From positions 124,001 through 188,000 of the forward strand of contig NOWV01000065.1 in the NCBI GenBank assembly GCA_003344405.1: DNA of 64,000 nucleotides, given 5' to 3'. The translations under genes and the position numbers were made by a program. Shown piece by piece: positions 17,875 through 44,400 of this stretch. Position 1 is the stretch's first letter. The number at the start of each line of letters is the position of its first letter. Origin of the DNA: Trichoplax sp. H2 (taxonomy: Eukaryota > Placozoa > Uniplacotomia > Trichoplacea). Below the pieces are notes generated by a model. The model saw nothing but the letters and a program-made list of their open reading frames with translations, did not search any database and was not told where the DNA came from.

Positions 17875-18590
17875 TTATTGCAAACCTGAAGTGTATAAAA
17901 GATTAAAATCTTTTGCACTTCCTATACTGTGATTCGCGAGACTAACTAGAGGTATACTGAAAAGATTTAATCTCCGCTAAAACCCTTCTGTGATCTCATA
18001 TTTCTATCATTATTACCCTACTTAAGTATATTAGGACCATAGCTAGAGTTTTAAACTGCTAATACAGTTCCAATCATGTCCGTTGTAACAAAATCGGATC
18101 GGTTTTATTAAAATTTGAAGTGTATATATAAATAGTTTGCAACTCTTATACTATAGTTTGTATGACTTAGTAGAAATCCACTAAAAGCATTTAGCCTAGG
18201 CTAAATCTCTTCTTTGGTCTCGGATTTGTATTATCCCACTTAACTATACCACTACCATAGAGGAAGTGTTTAAGATTATAAGTATAGAGCAAATTACGCC
18301 CATCGATTTGTCTTGACGAAATGGGATCAGTTTTTTAAGAACTTCCGAGTATACAAAATCTTTTACGTCTCTCATACTAGGAGTTTGTATCACTTACTAG
18401 TAATTTACTGGAAGGATTTGGCCTACAGTAAGCCCCTTTTGTGATCTCATATTTACATTATTATCCCACCAAATTACGTATACTACTATCATAGCTAGAG
18501 TTTAAACTGTAAATACAGAGCAAACCATGACCTTCGATTTATTTTCACGAAATGGGAATAATTTTTTCTAATAATTCGCCATCATTCTAC
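17875..18590. repeat. Tandem repeat downstream of gene 3, about 235-bp unit, 3 copies
   Basis: Each unit contains TTGAAGTGTATA-like starts, (T)TGTGATCTCATATTT, CATTATTA(T)CCCACTTAA, ACCATAGCTAGAG, a TTTAAACTG..AATACAG segment and TTCGATTT..ACGAAATGGGA. Units start near 17885, 18115 and 18350. The paralogous flank of gene 5 (51890-52220) holds only about one diverged unit. Confidence 0.75.
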
Positions 18591-18917
18591 CAACCGCTGT
18601 ACACTAAATTGGAAAAATTTCCCTGTTTGCTTTACTTTCTGAGCTAATTACATACAATTTGTACAGAAATAGTTGATAAAGTATAGAAAATATTCTTTAC
18701 TGTCGTACGATGAATTAATTATTCAAGAAAAACTAGACGACTATCCATTCCAATTAGAAACACTTTACCTGATATATATCATAATAAATCATTGTAGACC
18801 TTAATATACGCAGATGCATACTATAATTAATCGTAATTGCCATCAAATATTAATTAGATTGCGATTTCTTGCAGTGAAATTTCAGCCCGTCTTTTTAGAT
18901 ACTTTTAAACAAATCCA

Positions 18918-18923
18918 TTTATT
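18918..18923 (-). terminator. Candidate polyadenylation signal of gene 3
   Basis: Minus-strand CAATAAATGGATTTGTTT, about 325 nt after the stop codon. The same hexamer and surroundings are kept in the inverted copy (35856-35861, plus strand). In the gene 5 flank (52648-52653, minus strand) the AATAAATGGATTT core is kept. Confidence 0.45.
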
Positions 18924-19246
18924 GAAAATTAAAGGTGCATCGCTATGTCAATACTAAAGTAGTCATTAAATGATTGCAACCTATTTAAAATGGTAATCAA
19001 AAAGCATTTGGATGCCTATACAAGAAGAAATGACTTGAAGGAAACTAAATACGACACACTAAATGCAAACAAAGATTAATGACTGGTATACATGAAGTAA
19101 CGTGCAACTAATAAATGCAGACCATTTAATACAAAAAATAGCTCATGCTGCAATGCACAAGAAGCTACTGTTAACCCCTAACGACCACAAATTAAAGATC
19201 TATGAAATGATAGAATAGATAGATGCCAAAGAGGCCAAATAACAAA

Positions 19247-32890
<13,644 letters not shown>

Positions 32891-35330
32891 GTTGATCTAG
32901 CTAATGAATAGAGGAGATATTTCTGCACAAAAATTAAAATTGATAGTGGATCAGATGCAGCCCAATTTTTTTCGATCTGGAAGGCAATGATAACCAGCCA
33001 GTGCTACCAGATCAAAAAAGCAGAAGTAAGTTAGCGCTTATGGGGATAGTAGATTAAATAATGCTGAACGTGCACATGGAAACAATAACGCCTTAAGATT
33101 TTGACTTAATCGATCCATTCTGCTGATTATGTACTTAGTAGCAACCAATGAAATCTTATGTAAATAAAAAGATAGTTTATGACAACAACTATTCTTCTGT
33201 CTTATTTAAATTCAGTTACGTTAATAAATTCACTGAAAAGGATTAAAAGACGATTCATACTATTCTTTGCAAAGTTAGCTCGATAAATAGTATGAAAACC
33301 GTTAATTTATGGCCATGCCTATATTCTACGTACGTGTATGTTCACTTTTAGAGGAACAGAATGCAGAAATTTTAATTTGCTGAAAAACTGAATACACAGT
33401 TCTGTGCTATGTTAATCAAGTCATAATTGTAGATAGCTCGTCAATACTAGATGGTGAAATATTTAAGCTATTTTATTACTCATTTCATGACTTAACCACA
33501 TTGCTGAGCTGCAAAAGAAAAGCTATGTTCGAGTGACTTGGAAATTTATTTAAACACGTTCACAGAGAGTAGCTGTGAATAAAATTTTAATAAATTTTAC
33601 CTAAATAATTTCATATATTGCACGCAAAATTTAATATAGGTTATGAATGTTAGATTGTCTATACTAATGTAGATAGAATACCTCAAGTTAAAGTTATTGA
33701 CGATTACGAAGTAGTTTTTTCGTTGATCAATTTAAAAGAACGAAAACAATGCTTAATAATGTGCATACACGCCTTGCATGCTCAATTATAAAGTTGATAC
33801 TGTTAGGATCGTACTTTCGCAAGCATGTACTTATTTTATTTTCGTTAGGTAAAATACTTCAGCATTTGTTGATAATACCGTTATCTATGACGCTATATTC
33901 AGTTTTATAGATAACAGTAACGTTTATGATATTATCTAGGACCTGATAATTATGTAATTGCTGTTATTGTTTCCCAATTACAAATTTGCCGATTTTCTAC
34001 AAAAATTAGGTTCAGTTTTGTTTAACAGAGACTAATAGTTTAATATAACATCTTGAGGGTGGCGAGATAGTGTTTTTTAGAGTCGAACTATTGATAGAAA
34101 TCTTAGAAGACAAACATGATTGCAGATCCGTAATGTAATAACTGTTGGTAATGTTTATTTCCTCGTTATAATTCTGATTTGTAGCGATTGAACTAGTATT
34201 TAGAGTCATTTTGACGTTAATGCAGAGGAGAGCAAGCCTGACAGTAGATTCACAGTGTTAGTATCTAGTAGTAGTACTCAATTTTTGCTATAGACTTCAA
34301 TTTTTAATCTCCATTTTTAGATAAGAACTATTCAATCACGTAAATCTCAACAGGATCAATTTGATGCATTACCCATACAAATGTTGAATATACTGTGGTA
34401 ATAGAACAGAGTAAAAGAATAGAGAAAACTAAATTTCTGCCAAAGAAAACAGTCTGATACTGCGCGAAGAAAATCATGTCAAGGTCACGCAAAGCATAAT
34501 TGATGGTTAACAGTCGAACGGATGCTATTATTCAATAAATCGAATTTCTTCACCTTTACCTCAATTGATAAAATAGGAAAACTGTTCCATTTATCAGTGG
34601 TAATACAACATATAATTATCGTTCAATATATCCAGGTATAAATCAAAGTTTTATTGACTGAACTTCACTATCGACGGCGTGGAGTAGCTGAAGGCTACCG
34701 ACAATTTTATGATGATGAGATTATTCGAGCCTAGTCCAAGTCTTCAATTGAGTGGTAATGTAATGCTATTAATAATTACATTATCAAAACACTTTAGTAG
34801 TAGTAATTCCCTCTAGTATTACTAGACTTAGCAGTTACTACTTTTCTAGATAAGCGTTTGTCTCATGTTCAGTATAATAATTATTCTTCATAGCGACTTG
34901 TTATAACATTTACAGTAACTACTGTAAGCGGTGGTTATATTGATGCTCATAATCTTTCTGATACCTAGCGAAACCTGCTTTCTCAATGTTTACTAATCGT
35001 ACTTTACGGTTGCACAATAGTAACAACTTAAAAATAGTAACAACTAGCAAAGCCAGTGACTGCAAGATTGCAGTCTATATTTCACTATCCTGTAGGAGCT
35101 CATTATTTGTGCGCATTCCACCTTCCATCTCATCTACCTCATTTGCCAGTTGTTGGCGTAAACTAAATGAGGATCTTGTCAAGAAGTAGATGATGATGAT
35201 AGTAAAATTACTTTATTGAGTAATTATTAATCTTAATACTGATGTAAATCTTGCTATTACTTTTTTACTTCTCATCTACCAGCTCCTGTTCCAATTCTTC
35301 TACTACAATTCTTGCTACAAGTACACAAAA
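32891..35330. other. Upstream region of gene 3
   Basis: The presumptive promoter lies next to 32890, but no TATA element stands out. The rest is AT-rich with no supported gene; the plus-strand frame at 34986-35189 shows no domain or signal feature. Confidence 0.5.
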
Positions 35331-35899
35331 TCATACATGATTGCTATTTCTGATCTTTACAATCGATCAATATTGACAGTATCACCTTGAGAAACTGAGA
35401 AAATTAACGTGTGTGAATTTCATTTTGACTTGTGTTGGCTAGGTCCTGAATATAACTGGTATAAATGGCGCGTCATTAAATTACAACATGAATGGAAAAG
35501 GTTTTACAGCAACATATAAAGAGTTCCTTTAGTTTGTTATTTGGCCTCTTTGGCATCTATCTATTCTATCATTTCATAGATCTTTAATTTGTGGTCGTTA
35601 GGGGTTAACAGTAGCTTTTTGTGCATTGCAGCATGAGCTATTTTTTGTGTTAAATGGTCTGCATTTATTAGTTGTACGTTACTTCATGTATACCAGTCAT
35701 TAATTTTTGTTTACATTTAGTACGTCGTATTTAGTTTCCTTCAAGTCACCTCTTTTTGTATAGGCATCCAAATGCTTTTTGATTGCCATTTTAAATAGGC
35801 TGCAATCATTTAATGACTACTTTAGTATTGACATAGCGATGTACCTTTAATTTTCAATAAATGGATTTGTTTAAAAGTAGCTAATACGACGGGCTGAAA
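35331..35899. repeat. 569-bp inverted repeat, right arm
   Basis: Reverse-complement copy of 18880-19448, of identical length. It carries an intact terminal GH31 exon and a polyadenylation hexamer on the plus strand, about 2.4 kb upstream of the gene 3 start codon. The sequence on either side is unrelated to gene 3. Confidence 0.9.
35443..35532 (+). pseudogene. Orphan terminal GH31 exon on the opposite strand
   Basis: Acceptor GGCTAG is followed by VLNITGINGASLNYNMNGKG and a TAG stop, 29 residues in all. Compared with the gene 3 last exon there are two visible amino-acid changes (R to K, and A to E near the end). No upstream GH31 exon is present on the plus strand, so it is not a gene alone. 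The reading frame, splice acceptor and AATAAA (35856-35861) have all survived, which suggests a recent origin or retained use. Confidence 0.85.
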
Positions 35900-38451
35900 G
35901 TGGCTACGATAAATCGGATGATCAACTTAGTCTCCACGATAACAATCCCATCTTATTTAACAGTTACATTAAGACATTACACAAAAATACCACCTTATAT
36001 AGCTGCCTACAATGGCCTTATACGCACACAGTACGAATAATATAAGTACACCTTTTCATCATCATTAATCATGAAATTACCTTATAAGCATAGTCGACTA
36101 TTCTACTTCTTAATGCTTGCGTACTTCAACTACTATTGTAATTAGCTGAAACTACTTCAAAATTTAACTGATGGAATTGTGTAACAGATAACAACATAAT
36201 CAAATATGGATGATGCTTCCACCAAAGCAAAACATTTAAATAATATATTAGGTCTCATTATATTACTCATGTATTGTTAAGTATCAGTAAGAATAAAAAT
36301 CTCTTTGATATACACATTTATAGTTTAGCTGAAGTATAAATAAAGCATACAGTACAGTACATTCTCGCCATACAGGTAATCTAATAACCTATCTAGGAGT
36401 CTACATATAGTTAATGCCACGTAGGAAGTATCTTAGCAAGATTTGAAAATTACCTACTTCTGTCACATTTTAACATCTGTAAGGTAATAACACTAATATA
36501 GCTGTAAACTGCGATAAAAGAATGACAGTAATCTGACATATACAGTATTAGAAAATTAGATGATTCTATAATATTAAATATTACTATAAAATGCAATCCT
36601 TTTGTAGCTCTCAATATCAATGTATAAGATTTATTCCTATGTAGTCATCGTGTAACCCCAAGTATGGAAGTGCAACATTTGAACTATATAAATTAGCATA
36701 GCCTAGATCATAACTATAAATATAGCGATTGGAATTCACGTATTACGATAGTATTTTATGTTATTAGCAAAAGCATATTAGCGCGAGCTGAATAATAAAA
36801 TAGTCCAATTTATAAGCTACCCTCGGAATAACTATCGGATGAAGAAAATGGCACAGATACCTAATAGAACTTTATTCATTTTCCATATAAACAAATAGGA
36901 AACAAGTCAAGCATGCAGTTATTATTCGCAACGGCTACATCAGGATGATTACTATAACTGCCAAAAAATTCTCTTAATTCAATTTAATTTATGATAATTA
37001 TTATAAGAGGAGTTAAGATTTGTAACATTTTGTAATTTTACAAGATTATAGCCAAGAATGATGCTATCAAGAAAGGATATGACTATGTATAAACACACTC
37101 TCAAAGGTCACTGCACATAATTACAAATTCGTGCAAATAATATTAATAATTTCAATTTTTTAAACAAAAGCGAAGCATTTCGATGTTATTAATTAACATT
37201 ATCTACATAAGCAAAAATTAAGCTGTTTGGGAGCACATTTATATGCCGTTTCTAAGCAAATTCTTCCCGTAAGAATATCAACAAATACCGGAACTACTTA
37301 AATTCCCAACTGGTGAATAATGTGTCCAAGGTTAGGCCCGACCAGAAAATGATTATGACATGCAACTAATAATTTATTGAATTTGCTTATAATTCTATAA
37401 ATTGTGAATAACAACTGCATGATATATTACAGGGTATAGACATGGGCTCATTCTATGGATTTTTTGCATAGCGTATAGATTATTGTTAAATTACATACAT
37501 TTAGCATAACCTGGTTTGTTGATAATTCATTTAATAAATAATATCATCTAATACTCAGCAATACATTTTAAACTATTATTGAATGATTCATCCATTTAAA
37601 TCCAGACTTTATAAATTTTAGATCAGCTGTATACTGTTTTCATACTGTAAATAGATACTGCCAGGATGAATATTCAGTTTATAATAAATAAGATCTAAGT
37701 CCTGGCAGAAAATAGCAGTTCATCAAATCGTTAAATTATTTCGTATATCATACTGAATAGCCATTGCTTCATCTTGGAGATAGTTTTGTTAAAAGAATTT
37801 ATTAAACTCTGTATGTCATACTGTTTACGGTATATCCGCTGTAGTTAGCTCAGCATCATTGATGATAATTAACATGTAAACACAATTATATACCACATCA
37901 TGCTAGCTATGAATTGGTATACGGAAATCATAAATTTTCTTTGATAATTACACGAGTCCAGCAGTCTGTAATAAATCGTAGTCAAATATATTTTTTACTT
38001 ATATCGATACATATAATATTAGTAAGTTAATTAAGGCTGTCTCTCATTTAAATGAAAAACTTTACATCAATATATCGTAAAAGAGTTTTAACCCTGAAAG
38101 TAGTCACCTGTAACTACATTATTGGGCTAGATCTTATCGATAATTAACCTAGAAATAATAGCCATTGTCGTCACACATCGTCATGCTATTCCTGATAAAT
38201 ATATCATAAACTAGAGTAACGATGCTATCGAAGAAAATTAGAGTTTACAATAATTACTTTTTCATATATTATAAGCAAATACGCACATATACTTCTATGC
38301 TTAAAGTTATAAGAACAAATACGCAACAAGCTTCCAATTTGAAAGAACTATTTGGTCATAGAATATCTTACTTCTTCATTGTGAGTCCAACTTCCAAATT
38401 TAAATCATTCTGATCGTTAAAATACCGATTCTACAGCTCTGTATTCCACAT
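35900..38451. other. Spacer between the inverted repeat and gene 4
   Basis: AT-rich and free of recognisable genes; it includes the gene 4 3' UTR next to 38452. The plus-strand frame 38222-38413 has no supporting features. Confidence 0.5.
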
Positions 38452-41400
38452 CTAAGGTATTCCGTACTCAAGGATAAAATTTGTGTTCATGTCATGATCT
38501 AATTTAGTAACATTGAGTACCTAGAAGGCCCAAAGCAAAGTATAGAAATTAATTATTAATTCTGTATATTTTGTAAAAAGAAGACAATGCTTTGCAATGA
38601 ATACTTGAGACTTACTTTCTTATCGTTGTCCCAATTGAAGAGCTTGTATCTGCTATTAAGTCTACAGGAGATAATTCTCGATGCTTTGATACCATAAACT
38701 GTTATAAAATCCAATCTTGGTACTATTGAATACCCTTTGACAGTGACTGAAGCCTTTACGCCAGTCTATAGAAATAAATAAGTTAAATTTTAATCTTATC
38801 AGAATAAAAAAGCTATTTATTACCAGCAGAATATGGAATAATTTTCAATTTACTCTTTGTTAAACAAAATAAAGTAAATTCTACTCGTATAACGAGTATT
38901 CTATCTACTTACAGATGTTGCCTCATAATTGATGATGGTATATTGTTGCTTATCAATGGTATCTTAATATGTCAATAAATAGTAAAGCATCCATTTAAGC
39001 TCATTATCTATCATAAAGTTATTTTTGGGTAAAGTTTTCATTTTAAATTTAATAAGCTAGCTAACTAAAGGTCATATTAAACGAAATGCGTTATCATCTA
39101 CTGGTACCACAGAAAACATTAAAAATTAACCAGAAATGGCATCATTTACAAACCAGGTTATTTACAATATAATAGCTTACAATAAATTAACTATCATCCA
39201 AGGAAAAATATATCCTAATTAATTATGAATACAAAGTCCAAGAAAATTATTTTCTACTATGTCTGTTTAATTGCTAGTTTGGAGATGAAGCAGCAATGTT
39301 ATTAAGAAACATCATTTATAATTATAAAATGATTAATGTCCAGCTAATTATAATTATTGCTGTACTACACTAATAATCAACCTCATAAAAATAGCTGCAG
39401 CTAGTGCTACTTTTCTATCTCTATTAGTGTATAATCTAACTAGACTTACCAATTGATTCTCCATCATCATAAAATGCAGTACCACTAGCTTGCTCGTTGT
39501 TATCTACAGCTATCTTTAATGAATACGGATTCTTGCGACTATTATTAAATAAATAATCGGTTATTTAAGCTTGTCTAAAGAGCGACGATACCTTTTCGTT
39601 GGGCATTTGTTAATGATAATCTAATTGGATTTGTAATCCCTTGTCTAATAACTTACGCGTAAAACGTTGTATTAGCGGGTTTTTGATGAGGTAAAACGTA
39701 GCCACCACGAATATGCAAATTGATGTGATTTGTTGGTGCTGGTAAGTCGACAAATCTATTTACAGTATTAATTTCTTGTCCCTAAGCGTAAAAATCGTGA
39801 AACCTTAATGGAAGTTAGCATAACTACCACAAGACTATAACAAAAATTTAACATATATATGATATTACAGTGTAATAATCGAACCAACGGTCTTGAGGGA
39901 AGTAAGCCCGAACAGAATTAGCATTCTGTAAAGCAATAAACATTTAAAATTTTTTTATCCAGTTTATATCATGATCACTGACTATTATAATCTCAATTTA
40001 CTCGAACAGTAGTAATCTCGACTCATAAACTAGTGTGGTCTTATTTTTATACGTCAAATAATTTTAGGATATTTAGAGTAATATCTAATCTATCAATAAT
40101 AAATAAGTCATATTTCGTTGCTGATTATAAAATGTGTAACTGAAACATTCTTACCTCCGTTAAAACTGGTGTTATTAACAAAGCAGGTCCCCATAAGAAT
40201 TGTTTATCGATACTTCGAGCAACCTCGTCGGTAGGAAATTCAAACATTAGAGATCGCATAACAGTATTGCCTTGTGTGTGTGCTTGGTAGAATAATGTGT
40301 ACAAGTAAGGTAAAAGGGAATATCTTGTTAATAAAACTTTTTTAGCATTGGCTGCGTTTTCCGGACCCAATGCTGGTGGATGTTGGGCCTATGGAAATTT
40401 ATGTAAAATTAGCAACTTAATTTCAATTAAGTAAGTTAATATTCATATTTCCGTCTTCAACTGAACTCAAAACAAGTATTTTACCCCAAAACCATAGCTG
40501 TTATGATTTCTTGAATAGGTATAAAATGCTCCTAACTGCATCCAACGATTACATAATGAGGCTGTTGCGTTACCAGAATAACCGCAAACATTCGCACCAA
40601 CCTACAATTGTATCGATAAGATATTTACAGTTAATTTGATATACAGTATTAAGTAACATTAGCATCAGAATTTCTTCAACTTTTAATGTAATGTTTGACA
40701 TTGCTTTTATTAGCGTTGGAAATTTAAGTCATATTCTCTGATAATATCTAATTAAGTATTCTATAAACTTACGTATGGAACACCAAACATGTTAAATTCA
40801 AGACTTCCTATAATGTAATACAATAATTTTATAGTAAGTTTTATCTATTAGCTTACCATGTATACATAGCTGTGATAACTTGAAATAATTAAATTACCAA
40901 TAATAGAATTCGACATAGATTGCCAACCAGACCAGTTATCCCCTAAGTTGTGTCCACCAAATCTTCCCGAACCAGTAAAAGTAGAACGCGAAATAATCAT
41001 TCCTCGTTGTTTAACAGCTGCACGAAGGGCTCTAAAGTTATTCATTTTGATGCAAATAGTAATTAGAGTAATTGACCTTCAAATTTAAGTCTAATAGTCT
41101 ATTTAATGCTTAATTCCTTACTATCATAAAAAATATCAGTGGTTACTTACTTCATAGATGGCTCCATTTGGCTGTAACCATACAAGTTATGAACATTATA
41201 GTGATCGCCCCATGTCTGCTTACCATGCATGCATAGAGTTTTATCATATATTCTATTTCCGCTTATAGCAGCTTTAAATTATCAAGAAACATCCATTAAT
41301 TAAGTCAATCAATTTATAACCTTTAACTTCACTAGCCCAGCTTAAATATGGCTCTGATAATAATAATTGAAACCACTATAATGACGGCATTTGCAAATCA

Positions 41401-44400
41401 ACCTACCAGGCTTATATGGAGGATTATTGAAATTATTACGTGGACAACCAGAAATTGATCCAGAAACAAAGTTAGAAGGCTCATTCATGTCCTGAAACAT
41501 AATTTCAAATAACAATTTATTCTAGCAATTAGATTAGGGTATCCTGATTGAAATATTATTACATTTATTAAATTATTTTTGACGACTTTATCTACCAAGA
41601 TCTATACTTATTAGTACCGCGATTAGAATAGCAATTCTATTGCTATTAGAATATTATAGCAATCAAATTATTACTGCAATATGTTATCATTAACATATTA
41701 TATTTGTTGCATTACTACTTTTGATAATATTTTCGAATCTAATCACTACCTCATAATATCACATAAAAAGTTAATTTTAACGAAGTTTGAGTGCAATACA
41801 ACTTTTTACACGATGATTTTCATACTGTATCCTGATTTAACCGAATTGCTTTCGTCTATCTACTAAGATTATAGCCAAAGAATTTATAAACGATCAATGT
41901 AATGCTGACATAATTTAAAAAATGCTCTGATCAATTAGTCCAAGACAGCAGTCAAAATTCTACTGTTATCTAAGGAGATCCATTATTTTTAAATCTCATA
42001 ACTTAATTTTTAAATACTTCGTAATGCTACTAATTCATTATATTTATCAAATGAATCTTAGTAAACTTCTCAGTTTTACATTTATAATCAATAATATTTT
42101 ATAACTATATATATATAAGGTAAGTAACTTACTAGCCATAATCCATCAAACGAAATGTTCTTATGGAAATTTACAATCTGATCTTGCCACCAGGAGTGAG
42201 AAAGAGAATTAGTAAAATCTGGATAGACCGAAGTAGTTTGTGGCCAAACCTATGAGCAGACGGAAACATCAGAAAGTAAATCTTTTGCAGTCCCGTAACT
42301 AAAATTTATTAAATTTTGCTGTAGGTTTAGAGCAACTTATGTATTCGAATTAACTAAGCAGCAAAAATGTTAAAAAATTATACATTTATCACAACTACTT
42401 TTAATCTTATTGTGAAAAACAGAAAAGATGAAGTAATTAAAAATTAAGCTGTCTAACATATAGCATACAATTTTGAAAGCAATTAACTTATTTTAATTTA
42501 TGCATTCTATCTTTTCTGTTAAATATGATCTTAACTAATACTATCTATCGATAATATCATACTTATTTCTAATCTTTTGACTTATCATTAAAGATCATAT
42601 GAATTATAAATAATCATGATATTGATTTTTCTAATTTATCAAAATGAGCTACCTGGCCACGAATTAGCATGCCATTTTCGTCTCTAATAAAGATATTACG
42701 AGTCAGACCTTCAGAATAAGGTCTATAGAAACCAGGCCGATTACTTCGAATAGCAGGATCCTTATATAAATTTTAGCACACATATATAGATTAGAAAATA
42801 ACAAGTTAAGCTGAGCAGATTGTTGGAAAATTTCTACATGCTACTTTTATTTACCAATACAATAACGTATTTTTGTCCTTCTGCATGTAGATGGCGAACA
42901 AATTCAGGTAGTCCAGAAAAGCTTTCCTTATTATACGTAAAATCCATTCGATCCTGCATGTAGTCGATATCCCCATACTGAACATCCTAGTTACACCATG
43001 AATTGAAATTATGGTTAGCATGCTATATATAGATATATTTATACTACTTTAGTTAGGCAAGCTGATATTTATCGCATTCAACGTAAGTTTGGAGTAAATT
43101 TGTTATTTTAAAATTTTATGATTTTCAATATCACAGACCTGTGGGATTCCGGCGTCTTTCATCTCTTTAACAACTTCTTTGACCCGATCTAAGCTGTTAT
43201 AACCCCAGCGAGATAACTGAAAACCTAGGGCCCAATAAGGTGGAAAATATGGCAAGCCTATAGTCTTTATAGCATTCAATATCAGTCAGTACAAAATCAC
43301 CAAAACCTAAAGAGAATGTACTGAGCAAAAACTGCATTTTAAATTTAGCCGTAACATAATTTTAACTATTAAATGTATGAATAAATGAAAAATAGGCATC
43401 TATGTGTACATCCAATTAATATCATCTAAGTAATAATAATAATCTTCATATTTTTAATATGCAGGTTAATTAACACTAGCGACTGCAGTATTTCAGACCT
43501 TAATATATTGATTAATGACATCTTGTGGACTTGGGCCAAGAAATACTATGAAATCGAGAATGCCTCCAATAGTTCTCCAAGTAATACCAGGCGATGGAGT
43601 TAATACAGCCTCTATGAAAGATATCACAGAAATTGATGAATCAGATAATATACTGATCACAATTATTGGTAAATTTTGTTGTATAAGACTCATACTAAAT
43701 ATCTTCAAGATTCACTTATCGAAATCGGAGCTAATTTATTTAAGGTATTACTAATAAATATCCAGAACTGCAGTAAAAAATCATGGAATGGCTCTCTTAC
43801 CCAAAGCATTGCTATTAATTAGCAAAACGGCATGAGCATTGCCCACATTATCTTCAATATTTAAGTACATAGGATGGACTCCATACAAATTTTGATTGGC
43901 CTTAAGGAAGATGTAATTATAAAGTTAAAATAGACTTGATCTAATTGAAGACTAATAGGCGTAAATTTCATAACTCGATTCTCACTCTAGATCTTGCAAA
44001 AGCTTAAACTGAGCAAAAACAAACTTACATCAGGCATGTTATCTGAGGCAAACATTCCCCAGCGGTGCCAATTCCAGTCTTGATGGCGATAATTTTGACG
44101 CTCATGTTCTCCTAACCCATAAAGCCATGTTGATGATAGTTTACTTGAAATTTGTAAAAACTGATCTTCGTAGATAAATCCACCAACACTTGTGTCCATA
44201 CTATAAGCAAAATGATGTCATCAGTCACTGTATTCAATAGTCGTTGATCAATATTGACCATCATGATTAGTAATTGGTCCTGAATTTATACTTTGAAATA
44301 ATACTATGACGAAAGTACATACAGCTCGGATTAAATGAAACCATTGCATTAATTAGTTTAAAAATATAGACATACATGACTTGACCCGTCGATTTTCTGG

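Larger units (their letters stand above)
17690..19246. repeat. 3' flank of gene 3, paralogous to the 3' flank of gene 5
   Basis: Similarity to 51725-52974 is visible in blocks: AAAAAATTGAC(C/T)..ACTTTATTA(A/G)GATTAAAG(T/G)TAAGGAT; the unit with CTCATATTT; then CAAATCCATTTATTG..AAATTA and on to the stop codons. It shows that genes 3 and 5 arose by a duplication that carried more than 1 kb of 3' flank. Confidence 0.65.

Noticed and set aside
35331-35899. Right inverted-repeat arm considered as a separate plus-strand GH31 gene
   Set aside because: No upstream GH31 exon on the plus strand could be found in 32891-35330; only the terminal exon and 3' flank are duplicated.
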